Positions 8,354 through 17,037 of a stretch of DNA of 54,836 nucleotides are shown in pieces. This DNA is from Clostridia bacterium (GTDB taxonomy: Bacteria > Bacillota > Clostridia > Oscillospirales > Acutalibacteraceae). The notes under the pieces are model-generated. The model saw only the letters and a program-made list of their open reading frames with translations. It was not told where the DNA came from and searched no databases. Location of the stretch: contig JAFQQN010000014.1 in the NCBI GenBank assembly GCA_017410605.1, positions 1 through 54,836 on the forward strand, written 5' to 3'. Each line of letters begins with the position of its first letter. Position 1 is the first letter of the stretch. A program made the position numbers and the translations under genes.

Positions 8354-8693
8354 GCCAATTAATTTAAAAGGAAAGCTTCTGGCCACAACCCTTTACATAG
8401 GTTTGCTTTTAATTTTTTGGGCGCTTAAATTCCCCTGTCTTTTTCAAAGTATTTTTGGTTTGCCCTGCCCCGGATGCGGAATGTCCAGAGCTTTATTTGC
8501 GCTTTTAAGGTTAGATATTGTATCTGCCTTTAAATTTCACCCTATGTTTTGGTCTGTACCAATATTCTACTTTTATTTTATTTTCGACTTTAATGTTACA
8601 GGTAATAAATATATAGATAAAGGTGTAATTTTTTTAATCGCCCTGGGGTTTTTAATTAATTGGTTGTTAAAAATAATTACATTTTTGTTGTAA
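8343..8693 (+). CDS. DUF2752 membrane protein
   Basis: This 116-aa membrane protein starts at GTG, preceded by GAGGTG inside the end of the LysR gene. The segment LPCPGCGMSRA followed by a hydrophobic stretch and FHPMFW is the hallmark of the DUF2752 family, small three-helix proteins of unknown function. The Cys-Pro-Gly-Cys-Gly pair sits at the membrane edge and might bind a metal or form a disulfide. No function is established. Confidence 0.85.
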   Translation: MLNRPINLKGKLLATTLYIGLLLIFWALKFPCLFQSIFGLPCPGCGMSRALFALLRLDIVSAFKFHPMFWSVPIFYFYFIFDFNVTGNKYIDKGVIFLIALGFLINWLLKIITFLL

Positions 8694-8707
8694 TTTGGTA
8701 TTTTTTG

Positions 8708-8736
8708 TTGACACAAAATATTGCCTGTGTTATACT
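8708..8736 (+). promoter_or_regulatory. Consensus promoter of the TM2 protein
   Basis: TTGACA and TATACT are separated by 17 bp, with GGAGGT 35 bases downstream before the start codon. This is a near-ideal housekeeping promoter. Confidence 0.8.
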
Positions 8737-8782
8737 GAAATCAGGCAAAAAGGCTTAATTTTTTCTTTTCGGAGGTAAAGTT

Positions 8783-9166
8783 ATGTATTGTAAAAATTGT
8801 GGCGAAGCTATGAATGATAACCAGGCCATCTGCTTAAAATGCGGTGTTAAAACCGGTCAGGGTACAGCATTTTGTTCTAACTGCGGTAATGCTCTTCCTG
8901 AGAATGCTGCTGTTTGTCTTAACTGCGGTGTAGCTGTTAAGGGTGCCGAGGGCGACCTCGCCGGTAAAGATAAGGTTACTATTGCTCTTATTTGCTTCTT
9001 CTTAGGCGGCCTTGGTATTCACAACTTCTTAATGGGCGAAACCAAAAAAGGTGTAGTTAAAATCGTTGCATCTTTCTGTTTTGGTTTAGGCAGTATTCTC
9101 GCACTTATTGATTTTGTTAAAATACTTATGGACAAATATGTTGTAGACCCCGACAAATTGTTCTAA
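8783..9166 (+). CDS. Double zinc-ribbon TM2-domain protein
   Basis: This 127-aa protein has two zinc ribbons in tandem (CKNCG...CLKCG at residues 3-21 and CSNCG...CLNCG at about 33-49), then a TM2 domain with two membrane helices (CFFLGGLGIHNFLMGETKKG). TM2 proteins are small membrane proteins of unsettled function. The gene has its own strong promoter and terminator and so is monocistronic. Codon use is biased like highly expressed genes. Confidence 0.85.
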   Translation: MYCKNCGEAMNDNQAICLKCGVKTGQGTAFCSNCGNALPENAAVCLNCGVAVKGAEGDLAGKDKVTIALICFFLGGLGIHNFLMGETKKGVVKIVASFCFGLGSILALIDFVKILMDKYVVDPDKLF

Positions 9167-9172
9167 TTATCA

Positions 9173-9212
9173 CAAAAGTGTCTGCGAGAATAAATCGCAG
9201 ACACTTTTTATA
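9173..9212 (+). terminator. Terminator of the TM2 gene
   Basis: The stem AAAGTGTCTGCGA / TCGCAGACACTTT has a short AT loop and is followed by TTATATAA. Confidence 0.85.
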
Positions 9213-9235
9213 TAACTTAAATAAGAGGTGACTTT

Positions 9236-9565
9236 ATGTTTTGTCCTAACTGCGGTAAAGAAATTGATGATAAGGCCGCCATTTGCATTGGTTGCGGTAA
9301 TAAAATATCGCCAAGCTTTAAGGCTAAAATTCAAGAAGGCCCCGTTTCTGCCGGTTGGTGGTGGCTTGGCTTTTTCTTCCCCCTCGTAGGTTTTATTTTG
9401 TGGATAGTTTGGAACGACCCACAGCCTATTAAAGCTAAAAAATGTGGGTTGGGCGCTCTTGTTGGTACAATAATCTCGGTAGTAGCTGTTATTGTAATTT
9501 ATATCGCCATATTTGTTATTGCTTTTTTAATAGGTATGAGTGCCACAAATTCTTATATACTTTAA
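9236..9565 (+). CDS. Zinc-ribbon membrane protein
   Basis: This 109-aa protein has one N-terminal zinc ribbon (CPNCGKEIDDKAAICIGCG) and two hydrophobic helices (WWWLGFFFPLVGFILWIVW and a C-terminal Val/Ile-rich helix). AAGAGGTGA supports the start. It resembles the preceding gene in plan but lacks the TM2 sequence, so it is not a close duplicate. Function unknown. Confidence 0.75.
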   Translation: MFCPNCGKEIDDKAAICIGCGNKISPSFKAKIQEGPVSAGWWWLGFFFPLVGFILWIVWNDPQPIKAKKCGLGALVGTIISVVAVIVIYIAIFVIAFLIGMSATNSYIL

Positions 9566-9588
9566 ATATTCTTTAAACAATCACTTAA

Positions 9589-9622
9589 AAACCGTCTTAC
9601 GCTAATTAGCATAAGACGGTTT
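9589..9622. terminator. Bidirectional terminator, zinc-ribbon gene / feo operon
   Basis: The 11-bp stem AAACCGTCTTA / TAAGACGGTTT lies between convergent transcription units and ends both. Confidence 0.85.
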
Positions 9623-9625
9623 GCT

Positions 9626-9787
9626 TTATTTCTCTTTGTGGCAAGAATCTTTCATTGTGCATCCTCCACAGGATAACCCACAGTTACAAGAACCTTTTCC
9701 TTTTTTCTTATTATTAATTTGAACCGCAATTATAACAACAAGTATAACCGCCAAAACAGCCGATATGATGAATGTTGGCCAATTCAC
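9626..9787 (-). CDS. FeoB-associated Cys-rich membrane peptide
   Basis: This 53-aa peptide starts at GTG, six bases after GGGAG. It has one membrane helix (residues 4-24, FIISAVLAVILVV), a Lys-rich patch, then a Cys-rich tail with CNCG, SCGGC and DSCH (five Cys). This layout is typical of the small proteins encoded right after feoB in Clostridia. It is the last gene of feoA-feoB. The tail may bind iron or help FeoB, but no activity is proven for the family. It is too short to be picked up by many gene finders. Confidence 0.9.
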   Translation of the reverse strand: MNWPTFIISAVLAVILVVIIAVQINNKKKGKGSCNCGLSCGGCTMKDSCHKEK

Positions 9788-9801
9788 AAAAACTACTCCC
9801 T

Positions 9802-11937
9802 TTATTTGTTTTTATTTTTTCTAAAAAGAAGGTAACACATAATAATTAAAATAATAGCTGCCACCATTGTGCCAAAAACGTTGCCACGGCCTATAAACCA
9901 AGCTCCAAACTGGTAAACCATTAAACAAACAGCGTAAGCAAACGCGCACATATAAGCAATGGTGCCTATTGTCCATTTTGCACTGTTCATTTCTCTTCTA
10001 ATTGCCCCCATAGCACCAAAGCAGGGTGCGCAAAGAAGGTTAAATATAAGGAAGGAAAAACCGCTGAGTGAACTGTCAAAAAACAGTCTACCTGCATTTG
10101 ACAAAGAGGTAAGGTCCCCGGACTCTACGCTACCCAAAAGGTCTTCCATTCCGGCCAACGTGCCAAACACACCAACAACCTCCTCCTTAGCAACAAGGCC
10201 AAGCAGCGTAGCCACAGCGGCCTGCCAATTTCCAAAGCCCAAAGGCCTAAAAATAAAAGCAACAGGACGACCAAGCAGTTCTAAAATAGAAGCACCGCTA
10301 TTTTCTGCTGTAATATAATGTAAGCCATTTTCAAAGGAAAGAGAATTAAGTACCCAAATAATAACACTTGCAACAAGAATAACACTACCGGCGCGTTTAA
10401 TAAAGGACCAACCGCGGTCCCAGGTTGCGCGAAAAATATTTGCCGGAACAGGCGCATGATATGACGGAAGCTCCATAACAAAGGGAGCCGGGTCACCGGC
10501 AAAAACCTTGGTTTTTTTAAGTATAATACCCGAAACTATAACTGCACCCATACCTATAAAATATGCCGCAGTAGCAATTAACGGGCTTCCACCAAACAGC
10601 GCTCCCGCAATAAATGAAACTATTGGCATCTTTGCACCGCAAGGAATAAATCCCGTAGTCATAACCGTCATTCTGCGGTCTCTTTCCTGCTCAATGGTGC
10701 GTGAGGCCATTATGCCCGGAACGCCACAACCGGTAGCAACCAACATAGGAATAAAGCTTTTACCCGAAAGACCAAACTTGCGAAAAATTCTATCCATTAT
10801 AAAAGCAACACGTGACATATATCCGCAATCTTCCAAAAGAGAAAGCATTAAAAATAAAATCAACATTTGCGGTACAAACCCTAGTACAGCACCAACTCCG
10901 CCTACAATACCGTCTGCAATAAGACTTGTAAGCCAAGGCAAACAACCAATAGCTTCTAAACCTGCTGTAACGCCGGGGATTATCCACTGTCCAAAAAGGG
11001 TGTCGTTCATAAACCCTACAGTCCAATCCCCTACCGAGCCAATAGAAACATAATAAACAAGCCACATTGCCAGTGCAAATATAGGAAGTGCCAAAAAACG
11101 GTTGGTAACAATTTTGTCTATTTTATCAGAGGTAGTAAGCTTACCGGAATTTTTCTTTTTGTAACAACCCTTTAAAACCTCATCTATATAAACATATCTT
11201 TCATTGGTGATAATACTTTCGGCATCATCATCTAAACTCTTTTCAACCTTAACAATATCCGCCTCAATATGGTTAATTGTTTCTTTAGAAAGTTTTAATT
11301 TTTCTAAAACCCGTTTGTCCCGTTCAAAAATTTTAATGGCATACCAACGCTGTTGTTCCTCGGGCATATTATGTATTGCTGCCTCTTCAATATGGGCTAT
11401 AGCGTGTTCAACCTTTCCAGAAAAACAGTTTGCAGGAACCCAATGGCCTTTTTTTGCGGCCTTAATTACAACCTCAGCCGCCTCATAAATTCCACTACCT
11501 TTAAGGGCAGAAATTTCTACAACCGGGCAGCCCAACTCTAAACTCAGTTTTTCTATGTTTATTTTGTCACCGTTTTTACGAACAACATCCATCATATTAA
11601 TGGCAACAACAACCGGTATGCCAATTTCAGAAAGCTGAGTAGTGAGGTATAGATTACGCTCAAGATTAGTTCCATCAACAATATTTAAAATTGCGTCGGG
11701 ACGCTCCTCTATAAGATAATTCCTCGCCACCACCTCTTCAAGAGTATAGGGAGAAAGGGAATAAATTCCCGGAAGGTCGGTTATAACAACATTGCTGTCG
11801 CTTTTAAGCTTACCCTCTTTTTTTTCAACCGTCACCCCGGGCCAGTTGCCCACATATTGATTAGAACCGGTTAGTATATTGAATAATGTAGTCTTGCCAC
11901 AGTTGGGGTTTCCTGCAAGCGCAATTTTTATACTCAT
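9802..11937 (-). CDS. feoB: FeoB ferrous iron transporter
   Basis: This 711-aa protein has an N-terminal G domain (GNPNCGKTTLFN at residues 9-20, DLPGIYSL, NMMDV), a helical regulatory stretch to about 270, and a membrane domain with two Gate motifs (GCGVPGIMASR and APCFGAMGAIRREM). FeoB takes up Fe(II) across the membrane. It lies about 75 bp after feoA and just before the Cys-rich peptide. It should be iron-repressed through the operators at 12314-12362. Length and motifs are complete. Confidence 0.97.
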   Translation of the reverse strand: MSIKIALAGNPNCGKTTLFNILTGSNQYVGNWPGVTVEKKEGKLKSDSNVVITDLPGIYSLSPYTLEEVVARNYLIEERPDAILNIVDGTNLERNLYLTTQLSEIGIPVVVAINMMDVVRKNGDKINIEKLSLELGCPVVEISALKGSGIYEAAEVVIKAAKKGHWVPANCFSGKVEHAIAHIEEAAIHNMPEEQQRWYAIKIFERDKRVLEKLKLSKETINHIEADIVKVEKSLDDDAESIITNERYVYIDEVLKGCYKKKNSGKLTTSDKIDKIVTNRFLALPIFALAMWLVYYVSIGSVGDWTVGFMNDTLFGQWIIPGVTAGLEAIGCLPWLTSLIADGIVGGVGAVLGFVPQMLILFLMLSLLEDCGYMSRVAFIMDRIFRKFGLSGKSFIPMLVATGCGVPGIMASRTIEQERDRRMTVMTTGFIPCGAKMPIVSFIAGALFGGSPLIATAAYFIGMGAVIVSGIILKKTKVFAGDPAPFVMELPSYHAPVPANIFRATWDRGWSFIKRAGSVILVASVIIWVLNSLSFENGLHYITAENSGASILELLGRPVAFIFRPLGFGNWQAAVATLLGLVAKEEVVGVFGTLAGMEDLLGSVESGDLTSLSNAGRLFFDSSLSGFSFLIFNLLCAPCFGAMGAIRREMNSAKWTIGTIAYMCAFAYAVCLMVYQFGAWFIGRGNVFGTMVAAIILIIMCYLLFRKNKNK

Positions 11938-12014
11938 TATTTTTTCCTCACTTTCAAAATTAGCGGCGGCTAACTGCCGCCTAAAAGAAAAAGACCCTGC
12001 TTATTTCTTTTGGG

Positions 12015-12236
12015 CTATATAACCTCAACCATCTCAGCATCGGCCTTGCGAAGAGAAAGCTCATAACCTCGAATAAAAATTTCTATAGGGTCACCAAGGG
12101 GTGCCACCTTACGAACATAAATTTCAACACCCTTAGTAATTCCCATGTCCATAATTCTGCGCCTTACGGGTCCCTCGCCGTGAAGCTTTACAACCCTTAC
12201 GGTTTGACCCACCTTAACATTTTTGAGAGTATTCAT
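12015..12236 (-). CDS. feoA: FeoA, SH3-like partner of FeoB
   Basis: This 73-aa cytoplasmic protein has the FeoA SH3-like fold: GQTVRVVKLHGEGPVRRRIMDMGITKG, then APLGDPIEIFIRGYELSLR. It is required for full FeoB activity. It is the first gene of feoA-feoB-Cys-rich peptide and starts after AAAGGTGG. The long leader from the promoter at 12371-12399 (about 125 nt) carries the two operators near its 5' end. Confidence 0.95.
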   Translation of the reverse strand: MNTLKNVKVGQTVRVVKLHGEGPVRRRIMDMGITKGVEIYVRKVAPLGDPIEIFIRGYELSLRKADAEMVEVI

Positions 12237-12313
12237 AAAAAGTAGCCACCTTTAACCTATTTTGAACATAAAAGATATAATAACCTTTTAAAAGTCTCAT
12301 ATTTTTAACACGA

Positions 12314-12331
12314 TTAGCTAAGGCTAACTAA
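12314..12331. promoter_or_regulatory. DtxR/IdeR-like iron box 1
   Basis: TTAGCTAAGGCTAACTAA is an imperfect palindrome close to the DtxR/IdeR consensus (TTAGGTTAGGCTAACCTAA). It lies in the early transcribed region of feoAB, where a bound Fe(II)-repressor would block transcription. Confidence 0.7.
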
Positions 12332-12346
12332 TATCAATATAAAACA

Positions 12347-12362
12347 GTTAGCATTTGCTAAC
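12347..12362. promoter_or_regulatory. DtxR/IdeR-like iron box 2
   Basis: GTTAGCATTTGCTAAC is a near-perfect palindrome sharing the TTAGC/GCTAA arms of box 1. It covers the expected transcription start of the feo promoter. Confidence 0.65.
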
Positions 12363-12370
12363 CGTTTTAT

Positions 12371-12399
12371 ATAATACACGATTCTCCAAATTTTGTCAA
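12371..12399 (-). promoter_or_regulatory. feoAB promoter
   Basis: On the minus strand a perfect TTGACA is followed 17 bp later by TATTAT. The start point would fall near 12364, at the edge of iron box 2. The rest of the gap (12400-12495) shows no gene. Confidence 0.85.
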
Positions 12400-12502
12400 G
12401 TGTTTTTTTAATAATTAATTTTTTTATTACTGCTTAATCTTTTAGAATAAACCTTGTCCTGTCAGTAGTGGGGTGTTTTTTAAGTCTCTATCTTCCTAAA
12501 AA

Positions 12503-12540
12503 AAGTTGTTTTCGACAAATAAATTTGTCGAAAACAACTT
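12503..12540 (-). terminator. Terminator of the giant exported protein gene
   Basis: A perfect 17-bp inverted repeat (AAGTTGTTTTCGACAAA and its complement) has a 4-base loop. It lies 75 bp after the stop of the large gene and about 100 bp from the feo promoter. Confidence 0.75.
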
Positions 12541-12616
12541 CAATCTTAACCCCTCTTTCATTGAGGGTCAACCTTACTTTAAAGCAAAATTATATTCTTT
12601 GTTCCTGTTGGCATAC

Positions 12617-15600
12617 TTAGTTGGTCTTCCAATCTGCAAAAGCTGTTTTAGCCTCAGTAGATGCGTTTGCAATAAGAGCATCATAATCTTCCTTAAGCTT
12701 ATCTGCCTCCATCCCCTCAGGGAGAGAGGAATTATCTTCAACATAAGCATTATAGGTTGTTTCAATAGTCTCCATTACAGAGAAGATTGAGCCTGTCTGA
12801 GTATTGTCGCTATAGATATAATACTCATCGCCTGTTGTCTCGTTTTTGTAAACTGCATATGCTCTGACAGTTATATCCATACCGTAATTAGCAATAGAAA
12901 TATTGTTAACTGCTACGGTGAAAACCAAGTTGGTGCCGTCATCACCGAAAATTATATCGGTGTTGTCAGCCACATTATAGGCTATCGCCTTAACAGGCGC
13001 TTTTTCATTTGCGCCATATTTACCATCGTGAACAAGTGCCGCATTATTTAAAACATCGCTTAAAATAACAAGAGAACCATATTCTACAAGCTTATAACCA
13101 TCATCGTAAGCTTTTCCTCTTTCGGCAACCGGCACAGAGGACTTAAAGCGCAGAGCCTGACCCTTTGTTTCACTCTTAAGTCGAATAGAAACACCGCCGT
13201 TTTTGGCCTTAACCGTCTTTGCTGCATCGGGAATTGCTATCTCGGTATTGCTCTCTTTATAACCAAAAGCCTCATCAACAGCATCAATGCACAAAGGAAT
13301 ATAAGCCTTAACCTGCTCTGCAGTAAGAATAACCTTATCTTCGATTTTTGTTGTTGATGAATCACCGTCGTGGTCATAAGGCATTGAAGTAGGATACTTC
13401 ATATAGCTTGAAGAACCAAATAAACTTGAGGTGGTAGGTTTAAATTTAGAGGGGGATTCACCTATAATAGCACGGTAATAAGCACAAGCACCTATTAATC
13501 TTCCAAGGAAATTTGCGTGACCCGGGTTATTATCGCGGTTTAACATAGCGTTGTGAAGCTGAGAACGGGCAATACGGAAAGCTGTACCGGAAGGTATGAT
13601 TTTACACTTACTCTGCTCAGCAATTTCGCAAACATCAGCAGCTAACTGTTTATAGTTAGCAACAATGTCTTCATACATATCTATCTGAGAATAAGATTCT
13701 TTTTCCAATGTATTTGCACCAAAGTGCTGAGATTTAACCTCACTATATGCCCATGTTTCGTGAACCATAATCTGTGCGTTAGGCGCATATTCTTTAATCG
13801 CATCTAAAATTGTTTCTAAATAGGGTTCAAAGAATGTTTCGTAATCTCTGCTACTTGCGGGAGACGCCTGCTGAATGGTAACATAATCCAAATCGGCAGC
13901 ATAAAGGGCTTCGGATAAAGTTACTTTTTCAGAAAGCTTAGTATATGTACCTTCACCCTTGTTGTTATATTGGAACGTATACGCGGCGTTATTTTCTGCA
14001 AGATTGGTATAGTGTTTTTCTAGAGTACTTCCTCCGATTGTTGCCTGGCCAACGCGAAGGTCCTTTCCCTCTGCAAGGGCAATTTCGGGCAACATTGCAG
14101 TTGCATCATTGGTATAGCTGTTTCCGATTCCAAGAACCTTTATTGTATCTTCGGTAACATCATCATCCAGACTTGTATTAAGCTTTACTGTACCCAGGTC
14201 GGGAATATTAAGCACCTTACCGGTTTCAACCTTAAAGCTGTAAATTCCGTTTTCATCGGGCACCAATACCTCGTCACCGTAGGTAACCTCTGCAACGGTG
14301 CCACCCAGTGAGAATGAATATACATTGCCTACACGTGCCTTGGTGGGACTATACCTGGTGGCAGTAGCATATTCAAATGTATCCTCCGCCCATTCAATAT
14401 ACTTAGAATCGCCGGTAACCTTAATATCTGTCACGCGGTAAACCATCACATCATCAATAAGCACTGTTCCGCTTCCGCCTATAAGCATAAGAATTGATTT
14501 TTCTGTATCAAGTATGCTTGAGTCTACCGGAGTAGAAACGCCACTTATTTTCACCGAAGTTGGAATTGTATAGGTGGCTGTAAAGTTAGTCCAGCCATCG
14601 TCAGAACCTTTAGAAAGCGTATTAGATAAATATGTTATTGTATTGTAACTACTGATTGTTGAAGCATTTGTTTTACTTTTTCCTGAACGGAGATAAAAAT
14701 TGACATCCTCCTCGGTAGTAACCTTATATTTAAAAGAAAGATTGAATTTTTCACCGGGAGTATAATAGGTTCCCAATGTAATATCACTGTTTGTAGGATT
14801 CAAAACAATTCTGTTTTGTGCAGACGATGTATTGGTGGCAGTGGTTCCGTCATACTGCATAAGTGTATTTTCAGCATCATCACTATCAGCAACTAAGCTT
14901 ACACCACCGTAGTATTCCTTATTAGTTTTTGTATATCCTTCAAAATCCTGGAACAAATCACCCCTAAATGGCTCTTTAATCTCAATAATTTTTATATTAT
15001 CAATATAAGCCTTATAGGTATTCTGCATTGATGTCATAAAGCTTAAAACATATTCAGTATCTGCATATTCACCGCTTTTAAAGGTTGTTTCTACATGGTT
15101 CCAACCCGTACCAAAAACTTCGGTTCCCTCACAGTCATCCTGCACATTAGACTGAAAAACATTATTTGTAATATCAGGAGTTTGTGCATTTATAGCCGAG
15201 ATACCGTAGGCTTTAAAAATAGAGGTTACGGTTGTACTCTGGGATTTATAGTCAAAGGAAAGCATATATCTTGTGTTTGGTTTAAGTCGGGGCAAGGTAG
15301 CATAAAGATAAGCGCCGTTAGCATAAACATAAACCGAATTTTCACTATTATTAACTTCTTTGTTTGTGGGAGAGGTTGTAATCCACGAGCCTCTTATACC
15401 ACCATCTGACAGACGGTAGTATTTATTTTCTGCGTTTTTGGTGGTGGTACCCCAAGGAACTAAATCTTCATTAAAAATATCTCCATCAGCTTCGGCTGTA
15501 ATATCCTCAAGAAGACCCTCTACCCTACTTCCATCAGGCTTGGTGAAAACAGCCTTATCGGTCTTAGGTGGAGTGTAAGGCAGTGCGAGTTCACGGTCGC

Positions 15601-16855
15601 CGTAATAGGACAAAATTACTTCTTTGGTTTTTGGTGCTCTCATTAATGCTTGGTTTTGAACTTCATCCCAAACACGGGTATAAGTGCTCCACTGACCGGC
15701 TGGCCAAAGAGCAACTGAGGCACCAACGGCTTCATACATTTCGCCTTTACCAAAGGTTATACCATGGTGAACCACCTGAACAATATCTGCCGAAAGGGCA
15801 GTGCCGTAACAAGGGTAATAAACATTCATGGCATAGTCTGAAGAGTCGCCGAAAAACAATATCTCTTGCCCGGCTATTTTTACCTTGAAAACAATAGATG
15901 AGGTGTTAAACTCTTTTACGGTGGCACAGGTTACCGGGAAAATATCTGTTGGGGTAGCATAAATTTCTACCTCAGCATCGGCAAAGAGATATTTATGACC
16001 GCTATAAGGGGTTGAAACCTTTACTTCGGGTATATATGTGGCCACGGCCTTTCTAAAACGGTCAATATATCCACCCTCTTCCAAAGCCTCTGCCATAGCG
16101 GCCTTAGAAGCGGCAGTATCTTCATCGCTTGGGAAATTATAAATAAGCTGTCCTATTTCTGCCTGGGTTGAATATTTTTCAATAAATGAAACAAATGCAT
16201 TTATATGGTCATTATGATTGTGGGTGAATATCCAGGCTGCAATATTAATTTTTCCGCTAGGTTGGTATTTTCTAAGCAAATTATAATTCTTATCGGCCTG
16301 AACGAAGGAATCTGTATTTTCGTCGCCACCGTCAATTATAATAAAGCTGCCGTCACTTAACCTAAAGACATAGCACATACCTACATTAGTAGAATCTTCG
16401 TCTATATGCCCCTGTATTAAAACAGGGTCGCAAACCTTTTGGTATGTAGGAGATGTTGTTGCAGGTAACTCATCCACCGGATTTTGAATGGTTATATGTA
16501 ATTTTTTATTTGTAAAATATGCAACATGAACCATTTCTTCGCCCTTTAAATAAACAGAAAAACGGTTGTAGGCGCCATTGTAATTAATGCTTCCGGCATT
16601 AGTTTCTATAGCATTTTCGCTATACTTTGTATATCCGGCACTAATCAAAGCCTCGGTATACGCAGTATAGGCCGCCTCGCTGGATTTTTCATAAACATAG
16701 GTGGCGCCTTTCTGAGTATATTGTACCCCCTTAGAAATAAGGGTTCCGGCTGTAGGAACAATTTCTGACGCCGACTGAGCCGAAGCAACAAGTCCGCTAG
16801 GCACAACCCCTAACATTAACAATAACGAAAGTAAGACTGATACAAACTTTTTCAT
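12617..16855 (-). CDS. Giant exported MBL-fold / CBM-like / SGNH-like protein
   Basis: The likely start is the ATG at 16855 (GGGAGG seven bases upstream), giving 1412 aa; the frame stays open 13 codons further up. A signal peptide (MKKFVSVLLSLLLMLGVVPSG...AQS) is followed by a metallo-beta-lactamase-like domain, about 145-440, with the metal motif HNHNDH near 210 and IIDGGDE, as in ComEC-type hydrolases. Next come two beta-sandwich, carbohydrate-binding-like regions (about 460-640 and 650-830), a DUF4886/SGNH-like domain from about 904 (VLGIGNSYTND with the nucleophile Ser), and a C-terminal beta-rich module (RLKS...QALRFKSSVP). No sortase or SLH anchor is seen, so it is probably secreted. 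Substrate unknown. The divergent AraC gene is the likely regulator. Confidence 0.8.
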   Translation of the reverse strand: MKKFVSVLLSLLLMLGVVPSGLVASAQSASEIVPTAGTLISKGVQYTQKGATYVYEKSSEAAYTAYTEALISAGYTKYSENAIETNAGSINYNGAYNRFSVYLKGEEMVHVAYFTNKKLHITIQNPVDELPATTSPTYQKVCDPVLIQGHIDEDSTNVGMCYVFRLSDGSFIIIDGGDENTDSFVQADKNYNLLRKYQPSGKINIAAWIFTHNHNDHINAFVSFIEKYSTQAEIGQLIYNFPSDEDTAASKAAMAEALEEGGYIDRFRKAVATYIPEVKVSTPYSGHKYLFADAEVEIYATPTDIFPVTCATVKEFNTSSIVFKVKIAGQEILFFGDSSDYAMNVYYPCYGTALSADIVQVVHHGITFGKGEMYEAVGASVALWPAGQWSTYTRVWDEVQNQALMRAPKTKEVILSYYGDRELALPYTPPKTDKAVFTKPDGSRVEGLLEDITAEADGDIFNEDLVPWGTTTKNAENKYYRLSDGGIRGSWITTSPTNKEVNNSENSVYVYANGAYLYATLPRLKPNTRYMLSFDYKSQSTTVTSIFKAYGISAINAQTPDITNNVFQSNVQDDCEGTEVFGTGWNHVETTFKSGEYADTEYVLSFMTSMQNTYKAYIDNIKIIEIKEPFRGDLFQDFEGYTKTNKEYYGGVSLVADSDDAENTLMQYDGTTATNTSSAQNRIVLNPTNSDITLGTYYTPGEKFNLSFKYKVTTEEDVNFYLRSGKSKTNASTISSYNTITYLSNTLSKGSDDGWTNFTATYTIPTSVKISGVSTPVDSSILDTEKSILMLIGGSGTVLIDDVMVYRVTDIKVTGDSKYIEWAEDTFEYATATRYSPTKARVGNVYSFSLGGTVAEVTYGDEVLVPDENGIYSFKVETGKVLNIPDLGTVKLNTSLDDDVTEDTIKVLGIGNSYTNDATAMLPEIALAEGKDLRVGQATIGGSTLEKHYTNLAENNAAYTFQYNNKGEGTYTKLSEKVTLSEALYAADLDYVTIQQASPASSRDYETFFEPYLETILDAIKEYAPNAQIMVHETWAYSEVKSQHFGANTLEKESYSQIDMYEDIVANYKQLAADVCEIAEQSKCKIIPSGTAFRIARSQLHNAMLNRDNNPGHANFLGRLIGACAYYRAIIGESPSKFKPTTSSLFGSSSYMKYPTSMPYDHDGDSSTTKIEDKVILTAEQVKAYIPLCIDAVDEAFGYKESNTEIAIPDAAKTVKAKNGGVSIRLKSETKGQALRFKSSVPVAERGKAYDDGYKLVEYGSLVILSDVLNNAALVHDGKYGANEKAPVKAIAYNVADNTDIIFGDDGTNLVFTVAVNNISIANYGMDITVRAYAVYKNETTGDEYYIYSDNTQTGSIFSVMETIETTYNAYVEDNSSLPEGMEADKLKEDYDALIANASTEAKTAFADWKTN

Positions 16856-16966
16856 TATATATCCTCCCAAAAAATAAAATAGTTTTTTAGACATACAAAT
16901 TATATAACAATATAAAAATAATTGATACTAATTTTTTATAATTAGTGTGCATTTTTTATTTTTTTA

Positions 16967-16975
16967 TGTTATAAT
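16967..16975 (+). promoter_or_regulatory. Extended -10 of the AraC-type gene
   Basis: TG-T-TATAAT forms an extended -10 about 60 bp before the start codon. No good -35 hexamer is seen. The divergent large gene must have its promoter in the same 140-bp gap. Confidence 0.55.
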
Positions 16976-17037
16976 ATAGATGGTTGAACTTCAAGTTTAC
17001 CATTTTTAACTATTTATATTAAAAAGGCAGAAATTTT

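Noticed and set aside
10508..11053. Plus-strand frame inside feoB
   Set aside because: FeoB on the minus strand is certain; the frame is a shadow with no ribosome site.
12506..12790. Plus-strand frame starting in the terminator after the giant gene
   Set aside because: It runs through the terminator hairpin and antisense to the end of the giant gene.
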